Of a DNA stretch of 62,000 nucleotides, positions 43,995-56,079 are shown piece after piece; within the stretch, counting starts at the first letter, position 1, and each line of letters opens with the position of its first letter. The translations under genes were made by a program, and so were the position numbers. This stretch comes from Symbiodinium natans (lineage: Eukaryota; Sar; Dinophyceae; Suessiales; Symbiodiniaceae): the NCBI GenBank assembly GCA_905221605.1, contig CAJNDS010002664.1, positions 1 through 62,000 on the forward strand, in the 5' to 3' direction. The notes under the pieces were generated by a model. It was not told where the DNA came from. It saw nothing but the letters and a program-made list of their open reading frames with translations, and ran no database searches.

Positions 43995-46176
43995 CAAAGC
44001 CATGACACTCGTGAGACAGGCGTTTGCTTAATGTTTGCTGCATCGGCCCATAAGCCCGGTCCTGCGTTCTTCGAGAGCAGCTCTGCCAGGATACGGGGCT
44101 TCTCCTAAGAGGGACACGATCCGCCAACTCCCCAGAATCCGACGTGAAAATTGCATTCCAGGCCTGCAGCTCAGCTTTGGCCAAGAGAGCCTGGAAGCAA
44201 AAGGGAGCCCTCTCTCCAGCCCTTTTTCCCTTTCCCCCCATCCTTCCATCCCTTTCGGGCCCTCGAAACGCCTCCGCAAACGGCGATGTGGCACTCCACG
44301 GACCGGCCTCTGAGCCAGACCAAATGGGCAAAAAAAACATGTCCACTTCGATTCTTTTGGATATGGATACAGATGTCACTGAACGAGAAAAAATGGCCTT
44401 GAGCAAAGATGACCACAGAAAAAAGGCAAGTCGTGATGAGCTGAAGTCTACATAGTCAATTTACCTCTCCGCCCCTCCCAAATGCCTTCAGCGCGGATGC
44501 CAAGGTGCCGGAGGAAGAGATCTGGGAAAGGGGAACTGTTCAAAACATGAGCGGAGCTCTGGGGGCATCTCTCTCCAAACCCAAAGGGAAGGCATGTGGT
44601 TGCGTTTCAAGCTTAGGGGTGAAAGGCCAGGAGCTTCGCACGTGCGCTTGACGGCCGATCCGACGCAGACGTACGAGTAGCCAAAGTAAGAAGCAGCTTT
44701 TCGGCTTTCGTTTCTCACTCTCCTTTTCTGGGATTTCCGGGTGGGATGTGGGGACTTCAACCCTTGGCCACTGCACCGAGTGCCCAACCACACTGGCCCC
44801 GCACAAGGCGGGCACCAACTCGGCAAGGGGGCCGCATGCATCTGCATCCTGGGACATTAAAAAAACTGACGACCTATGGACCTCATGGCAGCGTTAAACC
44901 GTTAAGCAGCTTCGTTGGCCGATTGCGGCACAAGCTTCCGCCAGAGCTGCCTGAAGCCAAGCCGCATCGAAGCCTCGACCGATGTAGAGTTGCCACTTAG
45001 CTACTAGCTGTCATCCATCTGGAAGCCAGTTCTCCGCGACTCCGAAACACCGAAATTCTTGCTTTTCCTGCCTGGCGGACAGCGCATGGGTGCCTCGCCA
45101 AAGCGGCGGACGGCGCAGGCCAAAGGCCGAAGGCTCCAAGAGCCCTCTCCGAAGTGCTCAAAATCAAAGGGAGATGCACAGCGATTACGGAGGAAACTCT
45201 GTTGATGGGAGCCCACATAAAAAGCCATCTTAATTCGCCTCACCCTTCCCCGAAACCCTTGGGACACCCCTTCAAACCTCCGACTCCTCAAGCCCCCCCC
45301 GAGCCCATGAATGCGCACTCTACATCCCCACATTGGGCCAGCCCCCGCGCGCGGAGGTGCAAGCGTTTCCTTGGTTAACCCTTCTTTAAGCGCAGTGTGC
45401 AGATTCGCGCGCGCGGGCTGGCTATTTGCAAGCCCCTCCTTCTCCGTGGCCAGCAAAAGACATGCCGTAAGCGAAGGCAGTCGCCTCAGGGACATACTGT
45501 CAGAACCTCACCCTCACCCTGCGTTTATGGGCATTGTCCATCATTGCACTCGGAAGCTAAGGCCCCGTGCGGGAGCAGCAATGCAGCACTGTGCTCTGCC
45601 AAGGTGAACTCCAGAAGCTTCGCAAGCGAGGGGCCAAGCGAAGTGCCGAGCCTCTCGAAGTTGGAAGGCGAGTCTTCTGCCAGCTCTAACAGCACCAGAG
45701 CTTTTGAGCTCCATAGGTGATGCCAAGTTGAACTAGGCCTTGCAACGAAGCGCAGCAGCGTGGGCAAACCCGCACCGAGCTCCGCCTGGATTTGGAGCGG
45801 AGGGACCTCGCGCAGGGCGCAGAGTTGGCAGCCCAGGTTCGGGCTGAGGACTTCAGAGTTTTGCAGGCAGCACCGGCACCGGACTCACGGGACAAGTCCT
45901 ACCGAGGTACCATAAGCGTTTCCTTCGCCTACTTCTCCAATGCTCCCAGTACCACTGGCCGTCCAAACCAATCCGACTTGGGGAGTGTTCGGTATTGTCT
46001 CTAGTGCACGTCGTTTGCACTGCAAATTCTATCAAAATTGCTGTAGATGCTTGTGAGCAATTTGTCCAACGGGGGTCACTTGTCTTTGTCGTCGAGGCCC
46101 GGGCACCACGGTGCAACTCCTGGAGGGCCCCGAAAGCCTCGAGGCTTTCACGAAGCACTTTTTCGGCCTCCGCGAC
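43995..46176 (-). CDS. probable exon series continued (unassigned)
   Basis: About 46085-46176 follows a textbook TTGCAG|G acceptor and reads VAEAEKVLRESLEAFGALQE. About 45740-45785 reads ELGAGLPTLLRFVA and about 45600-45725 reads KALVLLELAEDSPSNFERLG then PSLAKLLEFTL, a HEAT-like helix pair. About 44800-44850 reads DADACGPLAELVPALCG. About 44035-44200 holds two overlapping candidate exons in different frames, ALLAKAELQAWNAIFTSDSG and ILAELLSKNAGPGLWADAAN. All favour G/C third positions. Identity unknown. Confidence 0.45.
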
Positions 46177-46199
46177 CTGCAACGCGAAAGAAAAAAACG

Positions 46200-46291
46200 C
46201 ACACACACACACACACACACACCCACACACTCACACACACTCTCACACTCTCGCACTCTCACACTCTCGCACACTCACACACTCTCAATCA

Positions 46292-46335
<44 letters not shown>

Positions 46336-46336
46336 G
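46200..46336. repeat. (CA)n then (TC)n microsatellite
   Basis: CA repeat grading into CTCTCTC and back to CA. On the coding (minus) strand it lies directly upstream of the TTGCAG acceptor of exon 46085-46176, so it forms part of that intron end. Confidence 0.97.
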
Positions 46337-46819
46337 ACTTTTACACGTGCTTTCACTGTTGCACGCACGCAGCACGCACTTCCTGAGGCCTCCATGGTTC
46401 CCTCGACAGCCCAGCGAGACACCGCCGCCATCAAGCGGATCAGAGAGGTTTGGAGGCCCTGGCGCAGAGGTGCCGTGGGATGTGCAAGGGGGCATCCCCA
46501 GTCGCAGTCCGTGGTGATGCTAAGGGATAAAGCAATAAAGCGGAGACACCTCTGAGAATAGAGCTAGTGCACGCACTCGGCCCAGAGGGCGCGACATCCG
46601 ACGTCCGCACTTCCCCGTACCATGACGCCGACGGTGGTGCACCTCGCGCTCGGTCCCTGCATCCCGGGCCAGTCGGCAGAGCCGAACAGCTGTTGAGGCA
46701 AAGCCTCAGGAGGCGCTTGGGGCACGTTAAAGGGTAGATGCCGAGATGTCATATCTAGGGCCCATAGGTTGCCTCTGGTCCCGTCGTTCTCGGAGGCTAC
46801 TTACAACCTGTTGTTTTTG

Positions 46820-48264
46820 GTGATTCTCTTCAAGTCTTCAAGCATGCGAGTTCCCCAAGCATCCAAATTCGGCAGGGAGGCGTCCGTCTGTGAGTTCCAA
46901 TGAGAAGCCTTGCGTAGTCGGGGCTGCATTGTGCGAAGGGCCTGACGCAAGAGCCGCTCGTTCAATGCTGGATCAACGTAGCCCTTGCCATGGACCTGCA
47001 AACCATCTTCGGACTGCGTTAGGTTTGTCGTGCGAGCCCGGTGCCCACCTGTGGCCGGCGCTCCTGCCTGGCGCAGGCATCCGGAATTTGGCAGCGGGAG
47101 CTAGTGACCACTGCCAACAAACACACCCAGCTCAGTCCGCCCGCCAACCTCTGCATCCGGCAAACGGTCCTCCGCACGGCAGTGTCCCCCCCCCCCCCCC
47201 CAAGCCTCGAAAATGTCCAATCGTCCTCTGCTTCAAGGACTATATGCCCCCTCCCGGCATTTGTCAAGAGCGCATTCAAACCCCTCCCCCCCAGCAGGGG
47301 CTCATAGGCGGCCCATAGGGGCCCATCGGGGGCCCATCGGGGGCTCCCTCTCCTTGCAGAGCCGCGACAGGAGCACGAAGGCCGTCAGCCGGAAAGGGCG
47401 GCTTGCGAGAGCGCGGAGGGCCTTTATCAAAGACTCGAAGTACTCAGGAGAGCTGCTATCACCCTTCCCCAACAGAAACTCCAAACAGAGCAGAACTAGA
47501 GGGTTGAAGCACCAATATGGAAGCAAATATGGCTTAAGCTTCGCAGAAAGGATGCTCTTTACTTGCGGTCGGACCTATTTTGCAAGTTGCAAAAAGCCCC
47601 TTGCAACGCAGAACCATCACAACGTGACGTGACAAAAACTGCATCGAATTGAGCCCTGGGCTGTCGCGACGTCGCGGGCAAAGGCGCTAAGCACGGCGAA
47701 ATCCTGCAGTGCCACGGTGCATTGCTCGTCGTTCCCGGCGTGCCGGGCTCCACAAAGAGCTCGCGACGCCTGCCGATGCAGCTGCACCACCAGCTGCATC
47801 ACCAGCCTCCCGATGCCAGGCAACTGCATGGAACTGCATGGCAACTTTTGTCTGGACCCATTCTGTTGCGACTAAGCCTGTAGATGCCTCAAGATGGCTG
47901 ACAGCACCGCTCCTCGGCAGCTGGTCCAGGGCTGCCGGGGGCTCCGGCAGGAGCTTCAAGACCATCAGCAACGCCACCGAAGCCTCGCAAGATGCTGAAC
48001 CCAGAGTCTGCTTGGGGGCCCGCAGCCCTTGTGTAGGTGCTGTTTCACAAGTCTTTCCTACATCCGCCGCCCTTTCGGGCAAATTTCACGGAAGTAGAAC
48101 CCCTTGAAGTACTTTCATCGTTTAGTAATGCAGTTGAAGCAGCAGGAAAGAGCGAAAGCAAGAACCAGGAAAAGCCTGCTGGACCCCCAAAGCTGCCCTC
48201 TGCTGGGCTGACTCGTGTAAATATCCTGGACTTGAACCCTATCACTCCATGACCCACGAGGATG

Positions 48265-48310
<46 letters not shown>

Positions 48311-49150
48311 AACCACAGGCGAACCAGCGAGAGCTTTCAGAGCACCTGCTTGAAGATGAAGAACTGGCTGCCAAAGTAGCAGGTCTCCCCCTGTGGTCAC
48401 ATGCCCCAAAAAGAAAAAAAACAGCCTCAGGATGCCTTAAGCTTCCTCTCCCGAACTCACGGTGCAACTGTGAGAGCGTCCTGCAGGGTCCGCTCCATGA
48501 GTTCAAGAGCCCTTTGCGTATCTTCCGCATCCTCTCCTGGCCGGGCTTCGCCCCATAACCCGCCAACCCTCGTGTGATTGAAAGAAGCACTTTGGATCAT
48601 CAGTGTGTGGGCATACTGGCAGATCAATGCACTCCACACTAACAAGTACTTCAAAGTACTTCCGGTTCCAGAATTGAAGAACTGCGAACATTGCGCCTGT
48701 CCAGACGAGCTTGGCTTGACTCAGAATTGCAACCACAGTCTTGACTCTTGAACCTGAACTCGCTCCATTGAACCGTTCCGAAGCTAAAGAGCCAGATACT
48801 TAACTCTGAGGTCTGAGGGGTTATACAAGCCAGATCAGACAAGTACAACTTCCATTCTTCAAAAAAAAAAACAAAAACGAAGAGAGCTGGCAAAGTGCAG
48901 TCACTTGCGCCTTTGCGCTGCTTCAAGAAGATGAGGGCCTGGCGCAGAACTCAACTGGGGCCGTTGCTTTGTTTTTGCAGCCAACTCAGCCAAATCTCCA
49001 TCCCAGGTCTCTTTGTTTCGATGCGCAACACTTCCAGAAGTGCGATCACACTCTCTCTTGTGGGTTGGGGCTAGAGACAGAGTTGCTCTGCGACCACTCG
49101 AGATCAGAAGGGACACCAGCCGCCTTCTTGAAATCCTTCTGCGTTGCTAA
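46820..49150 (-). CDS. probable exon series, unidentified gene(s)
   Basis: Candidates on the minus strand: about 49090-49150 (KDFKKAAGVPSDLEWSQ), about 48905-49015 (ETWDGDLAELAAKTKQRPQL, HLLEAAQRRK with a TGA or a GT donor inside it), about 48690-48770 (AILSQAKLVWTGAMFAV), about 48470-48560 (DTQRALELMERTLQDAL), about 47880-48010 (ASVALLMVLKLLPEPPAALD), about 47340-47525 (PYWCFNPLVLLCLEFLLGKG, SPEYFESLIKALRALASRPF), about 47050-47160 (TSSRCQIPDACARQERRPQ) and about 46830-46995 (VHGKGYVDPALNERLLRQAL). If the HRRK-TGA is real, one gene ends near 48905 and another begins below it. No family recognised. Confidence 0.45.
48268..48307. repeat. (CA)n microsatellite, about 38 bp
   Basis: Perfect CA dinucleotide run followed by A7. 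Confidence 0.97.
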
Positions 49151-49514
49151 CAACATTTAACCGTACCACGAAGCAAACCAAACCCCAAGCGCAAAACAAG
49201 TTTACATGCAATGCACGTGCAGACAAGACGGCACCGCATTCAAGCCAGATTTGCTTTCTCCGTGCGCACCGTGCCAGTTCTCACGCGCAGAAGCTCTCGA
49301 AAGCAAAACGCTACTGCCTCTGAGGAAAAACGCGTGGACGTAGACTTACCAAAATTCAACATTTGCAAAGCTACGAAGAAAGAAAGGGACGACATGTTTG
49401 GGAAACAGCCAGAACAGATGTGAACAGAACTTCTTAACTTACGAGACGCCTATGCACAAGGGTTTCAAGGACCAGCCAGGCAATCCAAGGCACGCGGATG
49501 AACATAGGCATTTA

Positions 49515-51165
49515 CTAGTACACACAGCTCAAGTGTGGCAGCCCGGCGTCGCGCAACGCCGTCTTGAGGTTTTCCAGGCACTCGCGATGTTCATCCAGGG
49601 TCTGGACAGGGCGCACTACTCTGTAGCAAGCAGAAGCGGCGCTTCTGGTCCTCAAACTTTGGGAACCTACACCAAAGCCCCCCCGCCTTACCCTTCTTGT
49701 CGGAAACATTGAGCAGCTTCTTCCACGCAGAGTTCATTGCGCCATGAGGTACGTATGTACACGCATTTCACATTTTTCAGAGTGTAGCTGCGGCTCTGCT
49801 TCAAGTCGTGCAGAGCTTGGAAAAGCACAAGTGTTGCAAGCTAAAACACTTTGCGTCTGCTCTAAGAGATAAGTGAGCCTGCAAAGGCTGCTGTCAACTG
49901 ATCAATGAGCTACGCCAGTACTTCCACCACTGGCGTCCTCACCTCAAACCAATTGGGCAGCAGCTCTGCAGAAAGCCCAGAATCTCCCAGAAGCATTGCA
50001 AGAGAGGAAAGCCGAAGACCTTCCCGAACTCCCGGGACTCCGCGTACCTCTCCATTCACAGACGCACAGCTGCCGCTTTCTGCTCGCTCTGTTGTCCCTG
50101 CCTTCGGATTGACAAAGGACAAGCCAACAGCTTCCCAGAGCCTGTCCAGACCTTAGGATCCCAGCGTTTGCCTGCAATACTCTGCTATCTCACATTCCCT
50201 TAGCCATAACGCACCCTGACATGGACCCTCAATCGCAAGGCCTTCGGCCCATCGGAGACTCGCGAAACTCCGAGCACTTCGGGCCCTTTCAAGTCAAAGT
50301 CTTTTCTAGAGCCAGAGCCAAGCTGCGGGGCCGCGCTTTGCGGAATGATGCGAGAAAGGCTGCCGCTGCATCAATCAGGCGACTCCGTCTTTTTGCTGGC
50401 GAAGGCTTTGAGGGTAGTCTCACAAGAAGGCTCCGCCGGAGCATGCCGACTGCCTGCACACAAAATGCCTGCCTTTAGACTTCAGTTCAGCAGTCGGCAC
50501 CCACCAAACTTGTCCAGCCTTCTCCGCCGTCCCAGAGCCGGTCTCAGCTGGAGAACCTGCAAGGAGCGACGAGGTGCCGAGGTGGACACCCACAGGCGAG
50601 TCGATTCGAAGGAGTGCAACATGTTGGTGGCCATAGACGCTGGGAAGCGCAGCCACAAAAGTCGCAAACACCCTCTCCAAACCCTCTCCTTTCTACTCTG
50701 CCACTCCATTTTTGTCGATGCTCTAGCTGGTGCCCTCGTCAGGCAACGGCCCCGGTGCCTGGGAAAGGCTGCGCAGACAGAGTTGATGTCAGCAGAATTT
50801 AGAGCGTCAAGCTGGCCACCTCCTATGCATTCAGATCCCTCTTATCAGCTCTTTCGAGGAACTCATGAATGGCACGGTTTCGTCAGCTGCGAAACTGTCC
50901 CTATCTTCTCATCAGATTCTGCCGGGAGGCTCGCATCGCACGAGCTTCAGCATGTCATTTTGCTCCGCCCCGTACCATGTCGTTCGCGATGGCCTTGTGA
51001 GCACGGCAAAATCTGACTGGAGCATACGCTCAAATCGATCTCGATCCGTCCGCTCGATCCATCCGCCTTGACCTTCCGCGTGTCGCCATCTTTGGCCGCG
51101 TCCTCCAGCTTGATCGCGTCTTCCTCCGCCTTGGACCAGATTAAGCCGAGCAAGCCCATTCAGTA
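49515..51165 (-). CDS. probable exon series, unidentified
   Basis: About 51035-51165 reads LLGLIWSKAEEDAIKLEDAA then KDGDTRKVKADG, with a GTATGC donor; the LEDAAKDGDTRKVKA part resembles the first helices of an ankyrin repeat, weakly. About 50560-50690 reads RVFATFVAALPSVYGHQHVA. About 50315-50400 reads RRLIDAAAAFLASFRKARPR. About 49955-50060 reads VREGLRLSSLAMLLGDSGLS then ELLPNWFE, between AG|G and a GTGAGG donor. About 49520-49610 reads VQTLDEHRECLENLKTALRD. Families not identified. Confidence 0.42.
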
Positions 51166-51179
51166 TAAGCCAGTGCATT

Positions 51180-52010
51180 ACATCGAAAGTGAGAGATTGA
51201 CATGTCGAAGTGCGGTATACGCCATCTTATCCAAGTGCAGTGGCCTGTTGCTTGTCCACCCGGTGTGGTCCACGGATGCACATGGTTCGCACCTTATTAG
51301 TGCTTCAAGGAAGAGTTGCACATGATTACAAGTGGAGTGATGCCCATGTGCCGCGCTAATACTGTATGATGCTGTGCCCCGTCCTAGTTATCCTTCTCTG
51401 GCGTGGGTGGCACCTTGCCACCGTAGTTGTAGGCGCCGCTCTTGTCCCCAAGGCCAACTGTCAGGATGCCGACAGAGATCACCCGAGGCTTCAGATGGCT
51501 TCAGAAGAAGCGGTAAAAAAGAAGTCAAAGCCGTGGAAGCTTTGAGACTGAACGACACCGACGACACCCACCCATCTTCCTCCCGCCTTGAGGCATCATG
51601 ATCTCTGCGCGCCACGTCCTCGCAGATGGAGCATCTTTGGAAGTGCGCGCCTCTCTTTAAGCTTTGGACTCTGACGGGTGACAGCTGAGGCCGGCGCTGC
51701 TCCCCTGTGCTAGGCCGTGGCTTGCCAGCCACCACCTCTGCCTCGGAGCGCGGAAAGAACGGAAAAGAAGCACAAGAAGACATCTGCGAGCTCTCCTATC
51801 TAGTCAGTTCCGCCTTGCCGATGTCTCCTGGCATCTCGCCGCCACCGCCGCCACCCCCGCTGGGCGCCGGTGTCTCGGAGAGTCAAAGAATTCCACTCCC
51901 TACAGAATCTCAGTGAGAACCTCTTTGCCGCAATCCTAACAGTCCTAACACGGCAGACGACGATCGTCCGGGGTCAAAGCAACCTTCACCGGGGACTTTC
52001 TTGCCGGTGA
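51180..52010. other. no firmly supported gene
   Basis: A long minus-strand frame (about 51388-51783, RCSICEDVARRDHDASRREE) exists, but a second frame over the same bases is equally open and neither has clear splice borders. Confidence 0.35.
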
Positions 52011-52017
52011 CCTCCCG

Positions 52018-52182
52018 TCACGGGCAGGCAGTTTCCATGCTGCATGCAAGGTTCGTCCCCAACCGCAAGCGTGCTGACACTTCACCAAGCAGGAGGAGAG
52101 TGAACTGCTTGCTTTCAGCAACACACAGCTCATCTAGATTGCAGCTCAAGATCGCCCGGTTGGGAAGTTGCCTCCGGAACCC
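52018..52182 (-). CDS. terminal exon, unknown protein
   Basis: After GTGGCAG|G the frame is exactly 55 codons. It reads GFRRQLPNRAILSCNLDELC then FTLLLLGEVSARLRLGTNLA and ends METACP with TGA. The phase-0 start and a stop in protein-like sequence suggest the 3' end of a gene whose earlier exons lie above 52.2 kb. The LLLLGEVSARLRL stretch is a hydrophobic-basic helix. No family recognised. Confidence 0.5.
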   Translation of the reverse strand, partial: GFRRQLPNRAILSCNLDELCVAESKQFTLLLLGEVSARLRLGTNLACSMETACP

Positions 52183-52876
52183 CTGCCACAACCTTCCTTC
52201 CTCGTGAAATTTGGACGGCCCAGCAGAGGCTGCTGACATTCACGAACTACATTTTTTCGGGAGAGCCAGCTCGGAGAGCCACGGTTCTGCAGCATAAGCT
52301 GAACCACGTGTCGCTGAAGCCAGAAGAAGAATCCTGCGGAGCCTGGGCGAGCGGGACCTCGACCGGTGGGGGGAGCGCTGCGGCGAGCGGCGCCTGAACA
52401 TGTTGCCATCTTATCGCATTCGCGGGATCGCATTGCCGGAAGCTTGACCTCTAATATCTAAGAGAGGCAACAAGAACTTATGAGTTAACTAGAATTAACT
52501 GTTGCAAACGGTCTCCCACACTATGGCCTGCACTTGACTTGGCAGGCTGGCCATCCAGGTGCGTGACAAAATGACCCTCTCGTTCGTGGAGCATCACATC
52601 CTCCTAAGAGAGAATTACAAACAACTTCCGTAGCCCGAGCAAGAACTAAAGAAACATGAGCCTGTGACAAGGAGGATAAGCAGGTCGCAACACAACCATC
52701 CCGGACAATGGTAATATGTTGCTGAAGGCTTTCCGTTTCTTGTCGGAGCACACTCAGAAACCCCCCGCAAAGATCAAGACAAAAAACGATGATGAGATGC
52801 CTGGCTTCTCATGAGATCACTGAATTCCGAAGAAGTGGAACATGCCAAACATACCAACGAGGCTGCATAGTGAGGC

Positions 52877-53067
52877 CTCGGTGAGGGTGAGCGGCGACGA
52901 GGAGGGGAGCGCCGGTAGTCCCTGTGACAGATCATGGGAAGGCATCCATGGCATCCTCGAGACTCAGTACATATGAGTACATCATAGTCATAGTAGATCC
53001 AAACCCCAAAAATCCAAAAACGCCTCGAGTCGCTCCGGCGCCGTCGCGAGTCGCTGCGCCGGGGCAT
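52877..53067 (-). CDS. RS-domain (SR-like) protein, first two exons
   Basis: An ATG at 53065-53067 opens MPRRSDSRRRRSDS, then a GC donor (CGAG|GC). After TCACAG|G at 52921 the frame resumes in phase (ag|g = Arg) with DYRRSPPRRRSPSPR. Dense Arg-Ser and Ser-Pro dipeptides define an RS domain, as in splicing factors and their partners. Here it sits at the very N-terminus, so any RNA-recognition motif would come later (below 52.8 kb), where I could not find one. It may instead be a small arginine/serine-rich nuclear protein. Confidence 0.6.
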
Positions 53068-53761
53068 GGCGCTGCGATGCGCTGCGCTGTGGCGCAGCTG
53101 GTGCGACGCGTCAGCTCCTAACCCTGTGAACGCGCTAGCAGCATCAACCCATTCGGTTCTGCGGGAACTTATGGCTGGAGTTGCCAACTGCTGTGTGCGG
53201 CAACATCAGGCCGAACACTCGGTGAGTCGTTTGGAGTGCGTGTCACTGTCATACGGGGAGTCAACTGGAACTCTCAACGTCCCATCATCTAGTCCATCTG
53301 ACATCATGCAGTCTTGGTGCTGCTTGAACCCATTCCCTTCCTGTGAAGACTTGCACCAAAGGACACATTCAACATGGAGTTCCTTCCAGCTCCCTGACTC
53401 CCTGGGGCTCTTTTGCGACTGCCTTGAAGGAATGAGCCCGGAAGGGCTCCTCCACATTGTGGCGCTGCGAGTCCCTACTGCATCCTTGTTGGAGAACAGC
53501 GAAAACCTTTCTGAAGTAGTGTCAAGCTCTACTCGGAGTCATGGTCGAGGTGTCCTGGCGGAGAGGCTGGAGGAGAGGAAGACTCCGGACCTGGAAGGCA
53601 ATCCGTCCTACCGTTGTCTTCGCTTCGGACCTCGGTGGCTTCAGCAGAGGTGCGACCAGCATATTTTGTAGCACAACCTTCACGTCGTTGCTGAGCACAT
53701 TTGAGTACGTTTGGGCCATCTCCGCGCAGTGCAGCGGACATCACTGGATCACGAAGCAGAA

Positions 53762-54677
53762 CTATGATGCTGCCGCAAAGGCTGAATCGAACGCTTGGCG
53801 CAGCTCGTCGTCAGGGATCGCGAATATGACACGCTCGAAGGCGCCATCGAAGGCGGGCGAGCGAAGCTGCGTGGCAAAGGCCCGCGAAACCACCTCCGGT
53901 GGATTGCCGAAGGCACCGCAGCCCCAGGCGCCCAACACCAGACTCTTGTGGCCAAAGGCCGCAGCGGTCCCAAGCACGCTGGCCACCTTGGCCTGAGATT
54001 GCAAGGGCGCGCAAGAACGTGCAAGGTGCGCTCGGACATTCACTGATACCCCAAGGAGCTGTGCCCCAAAACCTAGGAAGTGTGGTCTTTGGTTGAATCT
54101 CACAAGATCTCACAAGCTTACGTGGACATCTTAGATGCCTAGACTAGGCATGAAGATGCAGGCAGGGTCGAAAGCTCTTCCAAGAACACTTGGAGAACGG
54201 TATTTTGTGGATTCTGCTCCGGCCTCCAGGAACTGCATCTCTTTGCCTGTTGGGCTCTCACCGGCCAAGCACTGGCGCAGCGCTGCGCAAATAGCACCAA
54301 ACACCACGATGCCCGAGGGCAGCCTCTGATTTCAAGTTAAGATGGTCAAGATCAACCAGAATAGCTTCATTGTCAACAGCAACTCAACTGTCCAAACTGA
54401 AGTTCAAACGCCAGCACGCACCAATTGCCGGTCCAAGAAGCAGTCCCTGGACCTGGGGCACGTACGCCACGCCCATCAGTGGAATGGGATACGTCAACTG
54501 CTCCTGCGCCGGCCGCAACGTGGACTGCCGACACAGCGCTTCCTCTTGGGTGCCGAGGTTTGCTCCCTTCCGGCTCCCACCCGGGTTCGTGTCGCTCGCA
54601 AACACCAGCACGGCAGGGTTGAACATGCCATCCTGAGCAAGTTGGCGAACTGCCTCCAAGGTGTCGACGGCCACCAT
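53762..54677 (-). CDS. PARG-type macrodomain protein (TIGR02452 / PF10021 family)
   Basis: This family removes ADP-ribose from proteins or processes poly(ADP-ribose). Exon 54453-54677 opens with an in-frame Met and reads AVLVFASDTNPGGSRKGANL then GTQEEALCRQSTLRP. This is the family's PGGG...QEE.L.R.S.L catalytic loop, with the key Glu pair intact but Ser for the third Gly. Exon 54262-54323 reads LPSGIVVFGAICAALRQCLA (GTGAGA donor). The terminal exon 53762-53992 reads KSLVLGAWGCGAFGNPPEVV then FERVIFAIPDDELRQAFDSA and TAG, the hallmark LVLGAWGCG.FGN block. Phases between exons show that one or two small exons are still missing. Minus strand, directly upstream of the RS-protein start. Confidence 0.82.
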
Positions 54678-55087
54678 CTCGGGATTAGGGCCGCTCACAC
54701 CAGGGCAAAGAGGCCTTTCTGAGCTTTGGGGCCCATGGCCCCCTTGGGGCCCCAGGCCGGCTTTCGAAGGTGGAACTGATGGCAGCATCACGGCGCCCTT
54801 AAGGGATTCACCGGTGAGGCGTGCGCATTCTTGGGGGTTAGGGCTAGGTACGGGGGCATTCTCCTCATATTTACGTATCCTTATGGATCGGCTGGAAGTG
54901 GACTTGGAGTCAGGACTCGACTGTGGGATAGTGCAAGGTGGAGCACAGTACCGTCAGAGTTTTTTGGTGATGTGGAGGTGGCGCCACGGAAAGCTTTCGA
55001 GGATTGACGGCCGGCTTGCTTGGGTCTTGCTGTCTAAGTTGTCTTTAGTTTCAAAAAAAGCACTTAAAGGCAGACAACTCCCCCGAC

Positions 55088-55321
55088 CTTCAGGGATGTG
55101 GTGAGCATCTGGCCGTTGAGTTTAAATGTTTGACCGTCCTCGCCGCGGTACTGCTTAGCGCGAATGGCTTTCAGCACGAACTCCATACTGCGGGTGCAGA
55201 TGGCGGCGGGGGGGAACACCACTAAACTCCAACGTTGGATCTTTGAGAAGCGCGCCGGCGAAGATGCACAGAAATTGTAAGAAAAGTCAAGCTTGGCACA
55301 GAACTCAGCTTTAGGCGCCAT
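55088..55321 (-). CDS. first exon(s) of an unidentified gene
   Basis: A minus-strand ATG at 55319-55321 opens MAPKAEFCAKLDFSYNF. Exon 55088-55187 (acceptor CCCGCAG, donor AAG|GTCGGG) reads MEFVLKAIRAKQYRGEDGQT then FKLNGQMLTTSLK. The second could itself start at its Met. Between them the frame is open but less protein-like. The region could supply the N-terminus of the PARG-like protein 0.4 kb downstream or a separate small protein. Confidence 0.45.
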
Positions 55322-55579
55322 GGTTTAGCTGGGACCTGAACCCGAGTTCCTGACCGTCTGAATCCATGAATCATGCATACTATGGCATACTAAGCCTGTA
55401 GATGCACAGCGAGCCTTCCCGGTCTCGGTGCTCAGCAGCCGCGCAGCTGCCAGCGCTGGAACTGCCAGCGCCCTGTCAGAAAACCGAGTATGAAGGAACG
55501 CTACAAAAAGTCTGCCAAGTTCTGCTAAAACTGGTCGCTCTCCGGCCATGTGCTGCCATGTCCTGCACTGCAATTCTGC

Positions 55580-55805
55580 TCAGTCCGGCACCACAGCTGC
55601 TCCATGCCTTCCATGGCCATTTCGGCCTCCTCTGCATCAGGCCCGAGCAGAAAAACACACCAAACAATCGAAGACTTGGCAAGTTTTTAAAATTTCGATC
55701 TTGCTTTTACCGTTGACAAGTTTCCGCATCTCGTGGCCTCTTTCTCTTCCGCCTCAGCTTCCTGCTCGTCGGTCATCTCGCCTGGGTTCGCCTCCCTATC
55801 CGCCT
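55580..55805 (-). CDS. two probable acidic exons, unknown protein
   Basis: About 55735-55800 reads NPGEMTDEQEAEAEEKEATR and about 55570-55650 reads DAEEAEMAMEGMEQLWCR. Both are acidic helices on the minus strand and could belong to one charged protein. No family recognised. Confidence 0.4.
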
Positions 55806-56079
55806 CAGACCGCATCGATGCGAGCAGCAACCGCTCGCAGTCACTCAGTCACTAGCATGAAGAGACATGAAGAAGCTGCCGGGGCCCTTGCCTCAGGCGG
55901 ATTCGGCGTGGGCGCATTGCACTTAAAGAGGAAGCCCTTGGCGAGACAGCACTCGAGATTTAGGACCGCATCAGTGAACCCCTCCCCCAAGTATCCCCAC
56001 CTCCCCCTTTTGTGGCATGGAGGGTTTTGGGGGGCTTCACCCCTCCCCCCACTCGCTTCCTGTGGTTCATGGTCTGTGG

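Noticed and set aside
46032-46555. Long frames through the CA/TC repeat on both strands
   Set aside because: Microsatellite artefact; only the minus-strand exon starting at the TTGCAG acceptor (46176) looks coding.
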